64,000 bases of DNA from Kingdonia uniflora (GCA_014058105.1 JACGCM010000146.1:744001-808000); one strand, 5' to 3'. Positions 1-12,030 are shown, counted from the first letter of the stretch. Notes: generated by a model from the letters alone, not told the origin. Made by a program: numbers and translations.

Positions 1-40
1 ATTTTTTGAAAATATATTTCCATATAAAAAGAGTGATACT

Positions 41-1668
41 GTGAATCCTCTTAAAAGAACAGCTGATGTTGCTTCTAGTAGTGATCAACGTATCACTCCT
101 ACAAATTCTGATTTTAATGCAGAACCAAGACGTGGGAAACGACTTAAAGTTGCTAAGTCTTTTGGCAAAGATTTTGTAGCATTTTTGTTGGAAAATGAGC
201 CTCGAACCTTCAAGGAAGCCATGGCTACACCTGAAGCTCCTAGTTGGCAAGAGGCTGTACAGAGTGAGATAGACTCTATAATGCACAACCATACTTGGGA
301 ATTGGTAGATCTTCCACCTGGCAACAAACCTATAGGTTGCCAGTAGATTTTCAAATGAAAATTGAGACCTGATGGTTCAATTGAAAAGTACAAAGCCAGA
401 CTTATTGCCAAAGGATATAGGCAAAAAGAAGATTTAGACTATTTCGATACATATTCTCCAGTGACAAGAATAACTTCTATTCGTATGTTGATAGCTATTG
501 CAGCAGTGCATAAGCTTGAAATACATCAAATGGATGTTAAAACAGCATTCTTGAATGGTGAATTAAATGAAGAAATATATATGAACCAACCTGAGGGGTT
601 CATTATCTTGGTTAAATCTCTTTATGGATTGAAGCAGACACCTTTACAATTGTATAACAAAATTGATGGAGTCATGATTAAGGATGGCTTCAAAATTAAT
701 GAATGTGATAGATGTGTGTCTATATTAAAAGCATTAATGGTGAGCATGTCATTGTGTGTCTTTACGTAGACGATATGCTCATCATGGGGACTAACATCAA
801 TGTCATTATGTCAACAAAGAATATGTTGTCCAAAATTTTTGATATGAAGGACTTAAGTGTTGCAGATGTCATTCTTGGCATAAAGATTAACAGAGTACCA
901 CAGGGAAATGTGTTGTCTCAATCACATTATATAAAGAATGTACTTAAGAAGTTTAATAAATTTGCCTGCCATGGTGTTCAGACACCATACGATAATATGC
1001 GTCAATTGATTAAACACAAAGGTGAGCCTATTTCTCAAATAGAGTATTCACGCATCATAGGCAGTCTAATGTATAATATGAACTACACTAGACCAGATAT
1101 TGCTTATGCAGCTAGCAAACTAAGTCGGTATACTATAAACCCTGGACTGAGCCATTGGGAAGCGTTAATCAGGGTTTTACAGTATTTAAAGCATACAATA
1201 GACTATGGGTTGCACTACACAAGATATCCAGTTGTCCTTGAGGGATACAGTGATGCAAACTGGATATCAGATTCTAACGAGTCATACTCTACAAGTGGAT
1301 GTGTGTTTATACTTGGTGGTGGAGCTGTCTCATGGAAATCCTCAAAACAAACATGCATAGCTCGATCAACTATGGAATTAGAGTTTGTTGCTCTAGATTT
1401 AGCGGAAGATGAAGCTGAGTGGCTTCGACAGTTTTTAGAGGATATTCCTATGGGGCCAAAGCCAGTACCTGCCTTATGTATCTATTGCGATAATCAAGCA
1501 GCGATTGCAAGGGCAAAGAATAATGTCTATAACGGTAAGTCACGACATATACGTCGTAGACATAATACTGTAAAGAAATTTCTTGCAAGTGGAGTTATAT
1601 CCATTGACTTTGTGAAGTCCAGTGACAACCTACCGGATCCATTTAGAAAAGGGTTGGCAAAAATGTAA
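41..1668 (+). pseudogene. Copia A polyprotein, RT and RNase H end
   Basis: The first segment (41-346) covers the integrase-RT linker and the start of RT, with the copia block ending WELVDLPPGNKPIGCQ. It stops at TAG 344-346, followed at once by another stop. RT resumes at 362 (KARLIAKGYRQ, then MDVKTAFLNGELNEEIYMNQPEGF). A short in-frame loss separates EGF from VKSLYGLKQ, and there is a frameshift near 720. The catalytic YVDD lies near 764, followed by the RNase H region with GYSDANW and SRHIRRRHN. A copia pol should be a single frame, so this copy cannot make an intact protein. Confidence 0.9.
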
Positions 1669-2281
1669 GTTTTTTCCGCATCGAGGGGAATGGGCTTAAA
1701 GCCTTTAAATATGAGTTAACCTCAGCAGAAACCTAACCTAGTTGATTGGAGATCCCATGATCTAGGTTCAATAAGACAACTAGTTGTGAGTTACTCAACA
1801 TGAGCACTGTAGAGATTTTAACTCCTGCCCATTCCATGATGTGAACAGTGCAACCTGTCGGGTTTTTCAGGGTAAGTTCTCTAAACTTTTAATGATTCCT
1901 ATGACTTGTATTTACAAGTGGGGTACGACAGGGTACTCTTAATAGGCAATCACCTATGTGAGCGTGAGGTGGGGCCGCTTCCATGAGAATTTTATAGGGC
2001 AAAATTCTCTAATAGTGCTTATGAATCTGGGATTTGTTTAGGGCCGAATTGAACATAACTGTGAGAGCCGATTGCGTTTGGAATAGTACTGTGTGAAGAC
2101 TATTATCTTCGTTTACACCAAAGGTGACAGTTCAATACATATGTTCACTAATCAGCGTAAATCCGATAGCTTTTTACTAGAGAAGGTTCAAGTCTACAAG
2201 ACACCTCTCTCGATGCAGGATCATTCCCTGATTTTCTCTATTTTGTCTGAGTTTGTCTGTTACCATTCAAATGTGGGCGAT

Positions 2282-3218
2282 TGTTGGAAAATACAATATG
2301 ATTTGTTTTTCCTTTAAGTTTGAATGGTAGAACTAAGTGGTTTTAGTCCCACATTGGATATGAGGGAATCACAACTCTCCTATATAAGTAAATCAAACAC
2401 TTACCTTGTTGTAATGAGTATGAGACTTGGTGGGTCACACGCGCATGTGCGACATGTGCGGCCCATGTGTACAAGCTAGCTTGGGTACATGGGATACCCA
2501 TGGGCTTACTCGACCTAGGAAACCCACTTATTATTATAAGTATATGATTGGGCCTTGGGGCCTTGGGCCATGGGCTCATGGGGATTCCTTTAAACACTTA
2601 GTCATTTTTTGGGTTTGGGGTATCTCCAACAGGCGCACCTTAAGGTGTGACTCTTGGTGAAGAGGCACTAACTTGAGGTGTGACTCTTGGTGAAGAGGCA
2701 TTAACTTGAGGTATGACTCTTGGTGAAGAGTCACCTATGCTCTATATAACCCAATTTCATTTTCATTTATAATCATCAGTTTTTCAGAGTTTTCTTGAGT
2801 CTTTTTGCAAAGAGAAAACAGACGCAATCAAAGTTCGTTTGGCAGAAAGATAGAAGTGCTTTCTTCTTTCTGCGACTGATTATTGTATCCTGGGAGACAG
2901 GGGCCTATATTCCTGCAAAGCACTGTGGCAGGGGCGAATCTGTCTTAAGGAGATAGTGTGTATACACTATACTCGATCATCTCCTTAAGAGGTGTTGGTT
3001 TTTCATGCAGATAATAGTACATATATATATATACTAACCATAATATACTAAGAGTTACGCGAGTTCAATATGACAAGATGATGTACGCAAGTGTATAAGA
3101 TGTTGGTACCAACAATAATTGTTACAAGAGTGGGGTAGTATTCTAGAAGTATCGTGTACACATAGAGTTTCTTTGTTATTGTGTTCTTTCATCCTCTGTA
3201 CGAAATAATAATCCAACA
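2282..3218 (+). repeat. Copia A 3' LTR
   Basis: This 937-base terminal repeat has TGTTGG and CCAACA ends. It contains a plausible TATA box (CTATATAA, about 2742) downstream of a three-copy 33-base tandem repeat, which would be the element's promoter region. A second TATA-like motif lies near 2380. The 5' LTR partner is not in the window. Confidence 0.8.
2639..2733 (+). repeat. 33-base tandem repeat x3 in copia A LTR
   Basis: Three near-identical units start at 2639, 2672 and 2705; the shared core is GTGACTCTTGGTGAAGAG. The array ends about 10 bases before a TATA-like box. A tandem enhancer just upstream of the LTR promoter is the natural reading, but that function is inferred. Confidence 0.9.
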
Positions 3219-4808
3219 GCTCTTTGGATGTCTCTTTTAGGATTTAATGCCCACGGAGATGCCAAAGGTAGAACTCTTCGACCTGACCAATGTCTTTTAG
3301 GGATTAGTGCTTATGGAAATGTCATAGAATCTATCAATTCTCGTGACCTGACCAATGTCTTTTAGGGATTCATGCCCATGGAAATGCCGATGGTTCACTA
3401 CTAAACCTGACCGATAAGAAACCCCTATCATGTACAATCACTTATAGTATTTGTTCACAAGGTTTTATTCACGCTACACATTGTATTTTATTAGTTAGTC
3501 ACAATATGCACAAACACTACCTCTAGTGTATGATTTACTCGTATGGAGGGCTAGGTACGAATCGCTCTACTCAACGCTTGCTCTTAGGTTATACATTAAC
3601 CCACGATTCACAACGTGAAATATAGTACGACCTCAAATTTATCAATCTAAGGTAAATCTAGACATCATATACGAGTTAAACCCTTGACATTTATATTGTT
3701 GATAAATATTAAACATTCAATCATACATGTCCCCATGGCCATGCCAACAGGTTTATATGGTATGCCACTGTAACAATATGTGTATTTAATTGTATCTCTA
3801 TTCTTAGTCTTAATAAATGTCATCCCTAGCTCCTAACTAGTACATGGTTTATATCTTCACCAAACTCCTATAAATGAGTTTAACCTACTGTGTCCTCATA
3901 TTTTCTGCATACAACCCATTTACAGTAGTTTCAACTTGTTCAAGAGTCTCCCCATGGTTTCAATCATGTCTAACAATTATGTCCCATGTCTAACAATCAT
4001 GTCTAACAACAATCATGTCCCATGTCTAACAACAATCATACAAGCAGTACACTTCTTTAGCAAGTATAACAATTCTTGGTCCTAGATGCTCATGATTATG
4101 CTACAAGCTATAAATTATTATTTATAGAACTTATGGCTTACTAGGTATGGTAACTTTAATCACGTGATTTCACTACTATTCACAAGGCTTTGGTACACAA
4201 GACTATATCATCGATCTAAGCACAATTTTTAGATTATCTACAAGTATTATCAACAACAGTTCTACCTACTTGCATGATACGTATAATTAGATCAAGGTAT
4301 AAATCAATTTAAATCTCGTTAACATACGACATAGATATGTGAGTTTATTATTAAATCATGGTAAAAGAAAGAGGATAACGGTACTTGCTACGGATAATGA
4401 AACAGAAAAATATGGCGAAGGACGGAGAAAGAAATGCACAACCTTCTTAATAAACTCGCCGAAGTAGACGGCGTACGACACCCTTTCTTCTTTTCTAACG
4501 AGATGTCGTTGTTACTCCTCTCACTAACCTCTCTTGTGATTGATCTTTTCCCTCTCTTAATGGTGATAGAAACTAGGTTTTCTAGATATGTTTATAAGAA
4601 GCATGAGCCACCTATGACACCTCTTTTAGTTATCCTAACCCCGCCGCAATTTACAAGTCATAAAGAAACCAAACTCTTAAGGATGGATTCCCTACCAAGG
4701 GTGTTAATTACTAATACAACTACCAACAATCTACTGCCATATATAACTCTTACTATAGATAAAAATATAGTAATGACCTTACTATTTATAATTAGACGGG
4801 GTATTACA
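3219..4808 (+). repeat. Remnant of a gypsy-type LTR
   Basis: This non-coding stretch ends in GGGGTATTACA (4798-4808), a typical 3' end of plant gypsy LTRs. It contains degenerate copies of a motif like GCCCATGGAAATGCC (about 3249, 3310, 3375, 3733) and a short tandem cluster built on TCTAACAACAATCATG (3950-4035). The open frame at 4434-4832 has no recognisable domain and I do not regard it as a gene. The LTR start is missing, probably lost where copia A inserted. Confidence 0.45.
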
Positions 4809-4919
4809 CTAGTTGCCCAGGTGTTCTCTTAGAGGCTTGACATCGATTACGGTGAGACCTATTATCTATTCATAGACGCTATAATTTTCTAGTACTTGAT
4901 CAGTCTGTCAGTTGTTGAG

Positions 4920-6308
4920 GACAAGCTAGACATACGTCTTATGAAGGTAACGCGCATCTATACAAGAAACTAGATACAAACATCTACAAAAAGTTACTCG
5001 AGCGGTGTAAGCTTCCGGAAGCAATTAAGCCCAACGCATGAGAAGCGTACGTAATAAAATTGGATAATTCATTGTTAGCTTCAAGCAATCAGGGTTCATG
5101 AGGCACATTAAGGTGACTGAGTATTTGAAGGTCGGGGACTTCGTAAATAAAAGACCTTGGGAAAAAAAAGTATTGTGACGATTTGCATATCGAACATATT
5201 AGTAGCGGCATAGTTGTTTAATAGGCAATATGGATGCAGCTCATAGCTTGAGCACGTCTATAATAATACTTTACCTGGAGGTAGATAAGGACATCTTTCG
5301 CCCTCCTGTTGGGGGGGAAAAATCTGATACGCCTTATCTAGAAGAAATCAGTGCTTTGCTTTACTTAGGCCAGGTGTACTAGACATGATATCTCATTCGT
5401 TGTGAACTGCTTGGCTCGCCACAGTTCCACTACTTCCCAGAGGCACTGGAATGGGATCAACACATTCTGCAGTACCTAAAACTGACACAATTGACTTGGG
5501 TTTATTCTACCCGATAAATAGTAAACTAAAAATTATAGGGTACGCCGAGGCAGGATACTTGTTAAACCCACATAGAGGTCGTTGTCAGACGGGTTATGTA
5601 CTTATGTATGGACATACGACAATTTCATGGAGATTAGTAAAGTAGATGATGGTTGTTAGATCATCGAACTACGTAAAGATTCTTGCACTCCACGAAGCTG
5701 GCAGAAAATGTTTTTGGTTACGCTCCATGGTGAATCACATTAACGAAACTTGCATATTAAATTATGTCCTAAAGGATCCTACGGCTCTCTACAAAGACAA
5801 TGCTGCATGCATAGCTCAAGTCAAAGGAGGCTTTATCAAGGGAGACAAAACCAAACATATTTCACCAAAGTTCTTCCATACTCATGAATAACAGAAGGCG
5901 AATGAAATTGATATCGTTCAAGTACGTTCAGCAGATAACTTAGCCGATCTATTTACGAAGGCTCTTGTATACCCTGCATTTAAGAAATTGGTACACAGAA
6001 TATGCATGCAAAGTTTGTATTTTTTAACATCTCAAGGAGGCACATCTCTTGGAGATAGACGTCAGGGGGAGTAGTCTCCACCTGGTGTGGGCATATTTAT
6101 GTTGTACTATTTTTCCTGATAGCGCAGTTTTTTCCCAGGGGTTTTTATTGGCTAGAGGTGTTGATGAGGCAACGTTATATGCGCCCATCACCCATATATG
6201 ACATAAGATTGTACTCTTTCATTGCACAACTTTTTGCCTGAGGAGATTTTGCTAGGCGGAGCTTTTGAGGAGGCAAGTCGTCTAGATGTAGGACCCCCCA
6301 AGGGGAAG
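4920..6308 (+). pseudogene. Copia family B, copy 1, RT and RNase H remnant
   Basis: This heavily decayed pol fragment is recognised by alignment with copy 2 at 12031-13468. Both share the block around ACGTAATAAAATTGG (5050 and 12039) and the RNase H segments GYAEAGYL / GYTDVRYL, SGYVL or TGYVL, ISWR and KHISPKFF / NHILPKFF. The most readable parts are 5451-5645 and 5646-5891. The frame then continues through a TAA near 5889 to NLADLFTKAL (near 5939) and the end motif DRRQGE. Multiple stops and indels make it non-functional. A 3' untranslated region leads to the LTR at 6309. Confidence 0.8.
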
Positions 6309-6520
6309 TGTTAGAAACTAGTCGGCTAGAGACCTACCCGAACTGGGTTTGGGGTGTCCCAGAGACTCAACCCAACCCTAAAACGGTTTATGGGATAGAG
6401 TTTTAAAGAGATTTCCATATATATATATATATCCTAGAGAGGATATTAACTTGTAATATAACCTATTGGTTTACATATAATAAAAAGGTTCTCTCTATAT
6501 TACTGTGATATTGTTATTGT
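6309..6520 (+). repeat. Copia B copy 1, 3' LTR
   Basis: The LTR starts TGTTAGAAAC after the purine tract AAGGGGAAG. It contains a short TA run and a TATA-like segment. The start is clear; the end is approximate because no clean CA terminus or target duplication is visible. The related LTR at 13469 also begins TGTTAG. Confidence 0.6.
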
Positions 6521-8063
6521 GATTGCTAGACTATGGAGAACCTATTTATTCTTTACAAAAACCGGCTTTACTCTCCCCTTTTCTTTTCTTTTTGTTGCTC
6601 TTACAGTCAATATTAGCAACTTATCTTCTAACATTTATGCACAAAGCACAATTTATAAGAGCGATTCAATCAATCAGTTTAGGACTTCTCTTTGCAGCAC
6701 ACTACTGTAACAGTGTAAAATGGGCATGTTCCACAACTATGAAGCCTATCACTGCTTCAAAGTAATTTTGCAGAATACGATGTAGGATCGGGATCCTTGT
6801 CCAAAAGTCGACTACATTTACATTGGGTTTATGACTGCATATTTTTTAGTAGTAGTCTAATAAATGAAACATTCAAATAAGAACTGCTAAAGAGAAACAC
6901 CATCTATTTTACTCCTTATACCACTCCAATTAAAATGTGGAGACTTCAGAGTCCTGAGCGAAAAGTTCTACTTGCCACATCAAAACTTTTTTGGTTAGAA
7001 GGCTACACTCAAGACTCATCACCACTAGCATTTTATGTAAGTATTGAAGGTTTACCAGGCAAGATTTCCAAAGTTGAGGTATAAACTACCATTGGCGACT
7101 ATTAGCTGAAAATAACTTGAAGGGGCGGAGCTTACCATCCTAGTGGTAATATCCTTTTTTGGAGTAAAACATGTAGTCTCGTAAGGTGTTTATTAGAACT
7201 ACATACGCAGTTTTAAACCAAACACGAGGACGAATATTTGGATGAAGCAAAGTAGCACGTAGGCCGTTGGACACGACACGTGGAAAAAATGTCGCTCCGA
7301 TTCCATATTAGAACTTGAATACCTGATGTGGGATTATACATTTCAACAGTATTCGATACCATTTTTGTAATTAACATCAAATTATATTTAATCTCCTGTT
7401 AAAACTTAAAACTGAAGATAAAAGCATAAATAAGGAACAAAGTGGATCCAATTTTCGAATGCAGGTAGACAATAAAATGATTCACAAAAAATGAAATACA
7501 GGGGGGGGGGGGCAAACACGAGACAACAATGGCCATATTACCATCAAATTCTCACAACCATATCCACCCATTCCTCCTCCTTTCCCGTGCTAGTAACTGC
7601 AGCAACAACAAAAATTGTACCACAAAAAAGATAAATGTAACAAAAAGCTTACAAGCACGAACTGATCATTATGGTCCGATTAGACTACGCATCTTACAAA
7701 CTGATCCTTGATTGATCATATCATGCTCGTAGCTAATCAGATTCTTTAAGATGTAACCCAAACACAAGTACTTAAAGAGTAGTTGCAAAGTTTCAGATGA
7801 AGCACTTAAGGTTAAACACTTAAGGTTGAATGGTTGATGCATTTTACTTCTAAATAATGCAATTATACAAGAATTTATGTCAACATCAGATAAAGCACAT
7901 AGGGTTAAACATTTATATCCAAACTCTGCATAAGACCACGCCACAAATACTCCAAACTCAAAGCAATCTCTCCACCAAAACTAAGACCCAAAACTACCAG
8001 TCTTCATCAACAACAAAACTCGTGTACAAAACCTGCACCACAGTTACCAATTTCCCTGAAAAG
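6521..8063. other. Intergenic, upstream of small gene 1
   Basis: No supported gene. Short overlapping frames at 6519-6765 are hydrophobic but have no family features. A G-box-like GACACGTGG lies near 7273 and a 12-base G run at 7501-7512. The last part (about 7900-8063) is probably promoter and 5' UTR of the gene starting at 8064. Confidence 0.4.
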
Positions 8064-8417
8064 ATGGCTACAACAACACCAGCTAAGATTGGAACCAAAG
8101 GGACTGTTGGGTCTCTTGTACTTCAAGAAATGGAGTACTTCAGCAAACTTGAACTAAACCACCATGAGAAAAGGTCCCAGAAACCACAGGTACAGACTAG
8201 TACAGATTGTTCTTCCATTAATGGTGGTTCTGGATCGAAGTTGGGGTCTGTGGTCGTGCCTTCAAGGAGAAAGAGGAAAAAGAAGAAAGGGGGGAGTGGA
8301 TTTCTACCAAGCATGTGTTCTGCAGTTGAAGTTGCAGATACAAGAAATAAGATAAATCAGGTACATGGGTTCAGTTACAGAAATCTGAAATCTGATGTGA
8401 ATAAAGTGCAAGGTTAG
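8064..8417 (+). CDS. Small basic protein, GTxGTVGSL family, gene 1
   Basis: This 117-residue protein has unknown function. An N-terminal block has GTKGTVGSL at residues 10-18, followed by LQEMEYFSKLEL. The middle has a strongly basic run (RRKRKKKKGG, a possible nuclear signal), and the C-terminal block contains AVEVAD and GFSYRNLKS. I chose ATG 8064 because the conserved block follows it directly; the frame is open further upstream to 7857, but that part looks like 5' UTR. The neighbouring minus-strand gene is a diverged paralogue sharing both terminal blocks. The two are tail to tail and share the tetranucleotide TTAG for both stop codons. Conservation of both ends argues that this is a real gene; the role is not known to me. 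Confidence 0.7.
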   Translation: MATTTPAKIGTKGTVGSLVLQEMEYFSKLELNHHEKRSQKPQVQTSTDCSSINGGSGSKLGSVVVPSRRKRKKKKGGSGFLPSMCSAVEVADTRNKINQVHGFSYRNLKSDVNKVQG

Positions 8418-8836
8418 TGGGCGCTTTCTGAGAGTTTTGAGAATCCAAGCTTCTTCAACCTGTTGGGTATAGGAAGAGGGTTCCCGCATTTTATGTCCAC
8501 AACTGGAACGATATTAGATCCCTTTTTCACGCACTTTTCTTCCTTGGAGCTGAGAATTGGCGTTCGATAGACATTCTTTCCTCTCTTGCATCTAGTTTTC
8601 TTGGTATTTTCCTGGTAACTACGATAAACATTTCCATTGTTGCTATTGCTGCATCCACTACTGCCCACTTCATTAGATAAAATTGCCTTAGGCTTGTGCT
8701 TAGAAGATAATGGTGTTTCTGTTTTGCACTTCAGAGAATCCAATTCCCTGGTCATCAATGAACCAACTGTCCCCGTCGTTCCTACCCTTATGGAGCCTCC
8801 ACCACCTTTGATAGCCTCAAGTGTCTGAACCATCAT
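8414..8836 (-). CDS. Small basic protein, GTxGTVGSL family, gene 2
   Basis: This 140-residue paralogue of the gene at 8064 lies on the opposite strand. It has GTTGTVGSL about 20 residues in, then MTRELDSLK, where gene 1 has LQEMEYFSK. The middle is Ser/Lys/Arg-rich. The C-terminal block IVPVVDI...RLKKLGFSKLSES resembles the end of gene 1. The frame is open upstream to a TTG at 8857; the first ATG is at 8836-8834, with a second ATG immediately after. A TATA-like box lies about 125 bases upstream. Its TAA stop (8416-8414) overlaps the TAG stop of gene 1 (8415-8417). No intron is needed. Function unknown. Confidence 0.65.
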   Translation of the reverse strand: MMVQTLEAIKGGGGSIRVGTTGTVGSLMTRELDSLKCKTETPLSSKHKPKAILSNEVGSSGCSNSNNGNVYRSYQENTKKTRCKRGKNVYRTPILSSKEEKCVKKGSNIVPVVDIKCGNPLPIPNRLKKLGFSKLSESAH

Positions 8837-8958
8837 CTTCGGAATCCCTTTATCCAATTTCTAACAATATCTTCTAATAGAGAGGAAGCTCTAGTATCAG
8901 AAGCTTGCTATACACAGTAAGCAGACTGACAGACTGTAACAGAGAATCGTTACTCAGT

Positions 8959-8968
8959 GTATATAAAA
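8959..8968 (-). promoter_or_regulatory. TATA-like box for small gene 2
   Basis: On the minus strand this reads TTTTATATAC, about 125 bases upstream of ATG 8836. The position suits a TATA box with a transcript start near 8930. Confidence 0.4.
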
Positions 8969-8987
8969 TGGAATCTACTGTTCAGTT

Positions 8988-9120
8988 TCTAGTGTAATTT
9001 TCTTTTACAATATAACTTATAAGAAAAAGAGGTAGTTGGTACTCATGGAATGCTTCTAATGTAATTTTCTTTTTCAATAGAACTTATAAGAAAATCAGGT
9101 AGTTGGTCACGTGGAATGCT
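8988..9120. repeat. 67-base tandem duplication upstream of small gene 2
   Basis: Two copies (8988-9054 and 9055-9120) match almost base for base over AATTTTCTTT...AACTTATAAGAAAA...GGTAGTTGGT. Differences include a G-box core CACGTGG in the right copy (9108-9114), where the left copy has CTCATGG. It lies just upstream of the TATA-like box, so it may be a duplicated promoter block. Confidence 0.8.
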
Positions 9121-10146
9121 TCTTTACACCTTTACGAACTCTAAATTAGGTACAGAAATTGAAATTGAGAGTATAGCAAGCGGTGTCTACCACAAATAGG
9201 GTTAAATAAAATAGCACTTAATAAACAAGGCAATCTAAACTTCTTAGCCACTTGTTGCTAAACCTGACAAAGTTAAAACTAAAAATACCGAAAAGGGTTG
9301 TCCATCTATATAGGGCGAGATCAATGTATGAGAAACCAATAATAGCATGGCAAGACTTTAGTAAGGAAAAAATTAAATGGAACACCACTATGAAGGTTTC
9401 ACCCTCACAAAGTACAATATATCACTTAGTTAAGCAAATTCAAGCAAACATCCAGCACATACTACTTAAGACAAAAAATAAGCTCATCCAACTTGAACCA
9501 AAATGGTGTTAACAACCATTCCAGGAAAGGAATGTAAGGTCTTCAGTGACTCCTCCAGATTATACTTATACGCCAAAGCTATGAAAGGTAATGAGATCAC
9601 ATATCATTCAGTAATTGTCTAAGTTAACCTACAAAAATCATTAAATCGCACTTTTTTCTTAGTACAAAAATCATTAAATCGCCCAAAACCCACCAAAAAT
9701 CGCAAATTTAAAAATACCCCAATCCTTGAAATGGGACTAATCAGTAAACCCATTATCAAATATGCAAAACCCACATAATCAATTCCATCATAAATGAGCA
9801 AATTTATGATTCCTAAAGTGACTACTAATAAAAAAAAACAGGGAATTGAAACCCCAATACCCCAATAGTAAAGAATCATAAAGAGAGGAGTTGGAAAAGT
9901 ACCCACTAGGCGGCGGTGTTCAAATTAAAACCCTAAATGTAGCAACAATCAAACTTCTTCTGACGTCGTCCTATTTGCAGCTACTGACGTCGTCAGATTC
10001 AGGTTTGGATCTTCTTCATTTCAGGCCAGTGTCTGAGCCACACATATTGATGTGAGATAGAATGCCCCTGATCCAATATTTGTCCGGATCCGGGGAATAG
10101 ACTCTTCGGGTCTGGTGACCAGCGTTTTCCTTATAGCCCTCTTGGG
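9121..10146. other. Intergenic, no supported gene
   Basis: There is an open frame on the minus strand at 9619-9906 (95 codons, hydrophobic), but it has no domain I recognise and begins on weak grounds. A short direct repeat containing AAAATCATTAAATCGC occurs at about 9635 and 9666. Two TGACGTCGTC motifs (about 9961 and 9985) resemble bZIP sites. Confidence 0.35.
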
Positions 10147-11279
10147 TAGAGCCGGCAAAGTGGCCCACTACCCGCCAATTGGACCCGACCCAACCCTGTT
10201 TTTGGCGGGTTTGGGTTTGACCTTAATAAATCGCGGGCCATTTGACCCTAACCCGTCTAACCCATTTAATTAATGGGTCGGGTTAGGGTTTACCTTAACG
10301 GTTCGGGTTTACCCGTGACCCATTTAAGTTTGATTTGGGCCAATTATAATTTGTGATTTTTATGTCTGAGAATAAACGAAATACCAAACAAAGTCTTACT
10401 GTAACTTTACATAGACTTTATGCATGAGAATAATCTTGGTGTTGCCAAAAGTTAACACATTTCGGCTTGAAGCATCTATGTAAGTGACTCAATACATGAG
10501 TTTGTCAATGGCGTTTGGAACCAGGCAAGCTCAATAAATGGTCCTGCATTACCTTCTTTAAAATTGAGATAAGGTGTGCATAAAACTTGTACATTTATCT
10601 TCTTTAGAATTAAAATAAACACATTATGTGCCTATCACCTCTCTTTAAGAGAGGCAAGCTTAAGAATCATGCACTCAAACCCTATTTCTTGGTAGAAAAA
10701 GGGAATAAGCAAAAAAAATCGAAGCCAGAGCTAGGACATTCGGGCATATGACTAAGGTTGTTGAACATACCCAATTTAAGGCTAGTTGAAGTACTGCTAA
10801 AGAAAATTTATCTTACATAAAGCTCGTTTAAGGAGCATTAAACATTAATTAACTCAGAGCCTTAAGCATTGCTAGAGATAGTTTGATATTGGCAATGTTT
10901 TTTTCTTCTTCTGAACACATACAAATGTTTAGCCAGACAACGCTAAATCCTTGCCAAGAATTCCCTACTAACCCATATATCAATACACGTTTAATGAACG
11001 TGGATATTTCGTAATAATTTTGGCGAACTGCCTAGAGAAAATTTGAGAAATTTCGATAATATTTAAGCCCATGATCCATGACCCGACCCAAACCCGAATT
11101 AATATTTAAATAAGTCAAAAGGGCCGGGTCAGGTTGACCTTTTTAAATTATAGTCAAGTTTGGGTTTGGATTTTTGACCCGTTTAACAAAACGGGTCGGC
11201 CTTGGGTTTGCATTTCTGACCCATGAACCCGTTATGACCCGACTCGTGTAACCCAAACCTGGCCCGTTTGCCACCTCTA
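10147..11279. mobile_element. hAT-like non-autonomous element 1
   Basis: This 1133-base element has inverted ends: the left begins TAGAGCCGGCAAAG and the right, reversed, begins TAGAGGTGGCAAACG. It is flanked by 8-base sequences CTCTTGGG (10139-10146) and CCTTTGGG (11280-11287), a target duplication with two mismatches. Both subterminal zones are packed with CGGGTTTGGG/GACCCG-type repeats. No coding region is seen inside. Eight-base duplication and TAG(A/G)G ends are hAT features; the superfamily is inferred because no transposase is present. Confidence 0.75.
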
Positions 11280-12030
11280 CCTTTGGGTACAAAAGTTGGA
11301 GTTATAGGACAGACTAGGGAGTTTATAGCAAAAAAATGAGTAGTACTAGGTGTTGCCATGCATATGGCAGTGTGGGGCTCCTTGGAGAACACAATACACT
11401 AGTTGTAGGCGTTGATGGAGATGGCCTAGTTATCAACATCGAGAACAAGAGCTAGTGGATCAAAGAAAAAAAAAAGACTCCAAACACGTTTTTTGAATTT
11501 TTTTTACGATGAAGAGGTAATTTTCTTCATAGATTAATTTTTTTGTATTAATTTAATAATTTGATTATATACGTTATTACCATATTTTTTAAACGATTAA
11601 AAACCCTGTTTTGGCGATTTGTTTACCCTTACGAAGGGCTATTTTCAAAGTAAAATAGGCACCGTTTTAGCGATTAGATTGAAGTGTTTGTTTATTCATT
11701 ACGAAGCCTATTCTATAACGATCACGGTAACATATTATGCTCCGCCGGGAGATGTCCATGTCAACAGGAAATTGACGCTGAACATAGGAAGATCACGACC
11801 TAAAAACCAAGTTTTGACGGTGGATAAGGTCAGGAAGACATCTTTATTTTTTTTAACTACTAACGCCATCTAGGATTTTTAAACCCGTTCCAGATCCAAT
11901 TTAGACCTAATTAACTTAAAACTGGACTACATCCATATTGATGATGTGGTAGGGAGTGGGACCCACTATACTGACGTGACAGGGTTCACTATCAACATGT
12001 ATCATGTAGGACCCACCATTAATGTGGTAT
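11280..12030. other. Intergenic, no supported gene
   Basis: Apart from the 8-base hAT target duplication at its left edge, I see only AT-rich sequence with several A/T runs. At 11930-12020 there is a repeated phrase like GTGGGACCCAC or GTAGGACCCACC. No domain-bearing frame. Confidence 0.3.

Larger units (their letters stand above)
1..3218 (+). mobile_element. Ty1/copia element A, 3' part
   Basis: This is the 3' portion of a copia retrotransposon that enters from the left of the window. Visible in order are the integrase tail, reverse transcriptase, RNase H, about 610 bases of 3' untranslated DNA, a purine-rich stretch just before the LTR, and a 3' LTR that begins TGTTGG and ends CCAACA. The 5' half, including its LTR, is outside the window, so the target-site duplication cannot be tested. 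The five bases after the LTR are GCTCT. Confidence 0.9.

Noticed and set aside
4434..4832. 132-codon open frame
   Set aside because: It lies in LTR-like DNA and runs past its GGGGTATTACA end; no family features.
6519..6765. Two overlapping 63-80 codon frames
   Set aside because: They begin at the end of a copia LTR and show no conserved motif.
9619..9906. 95-codon hydrophobic open frame on the minus strand
   Set aside because: No domain, no clear promoter or splice context, and part of it is made by a direct repeat; chance frame more likely.
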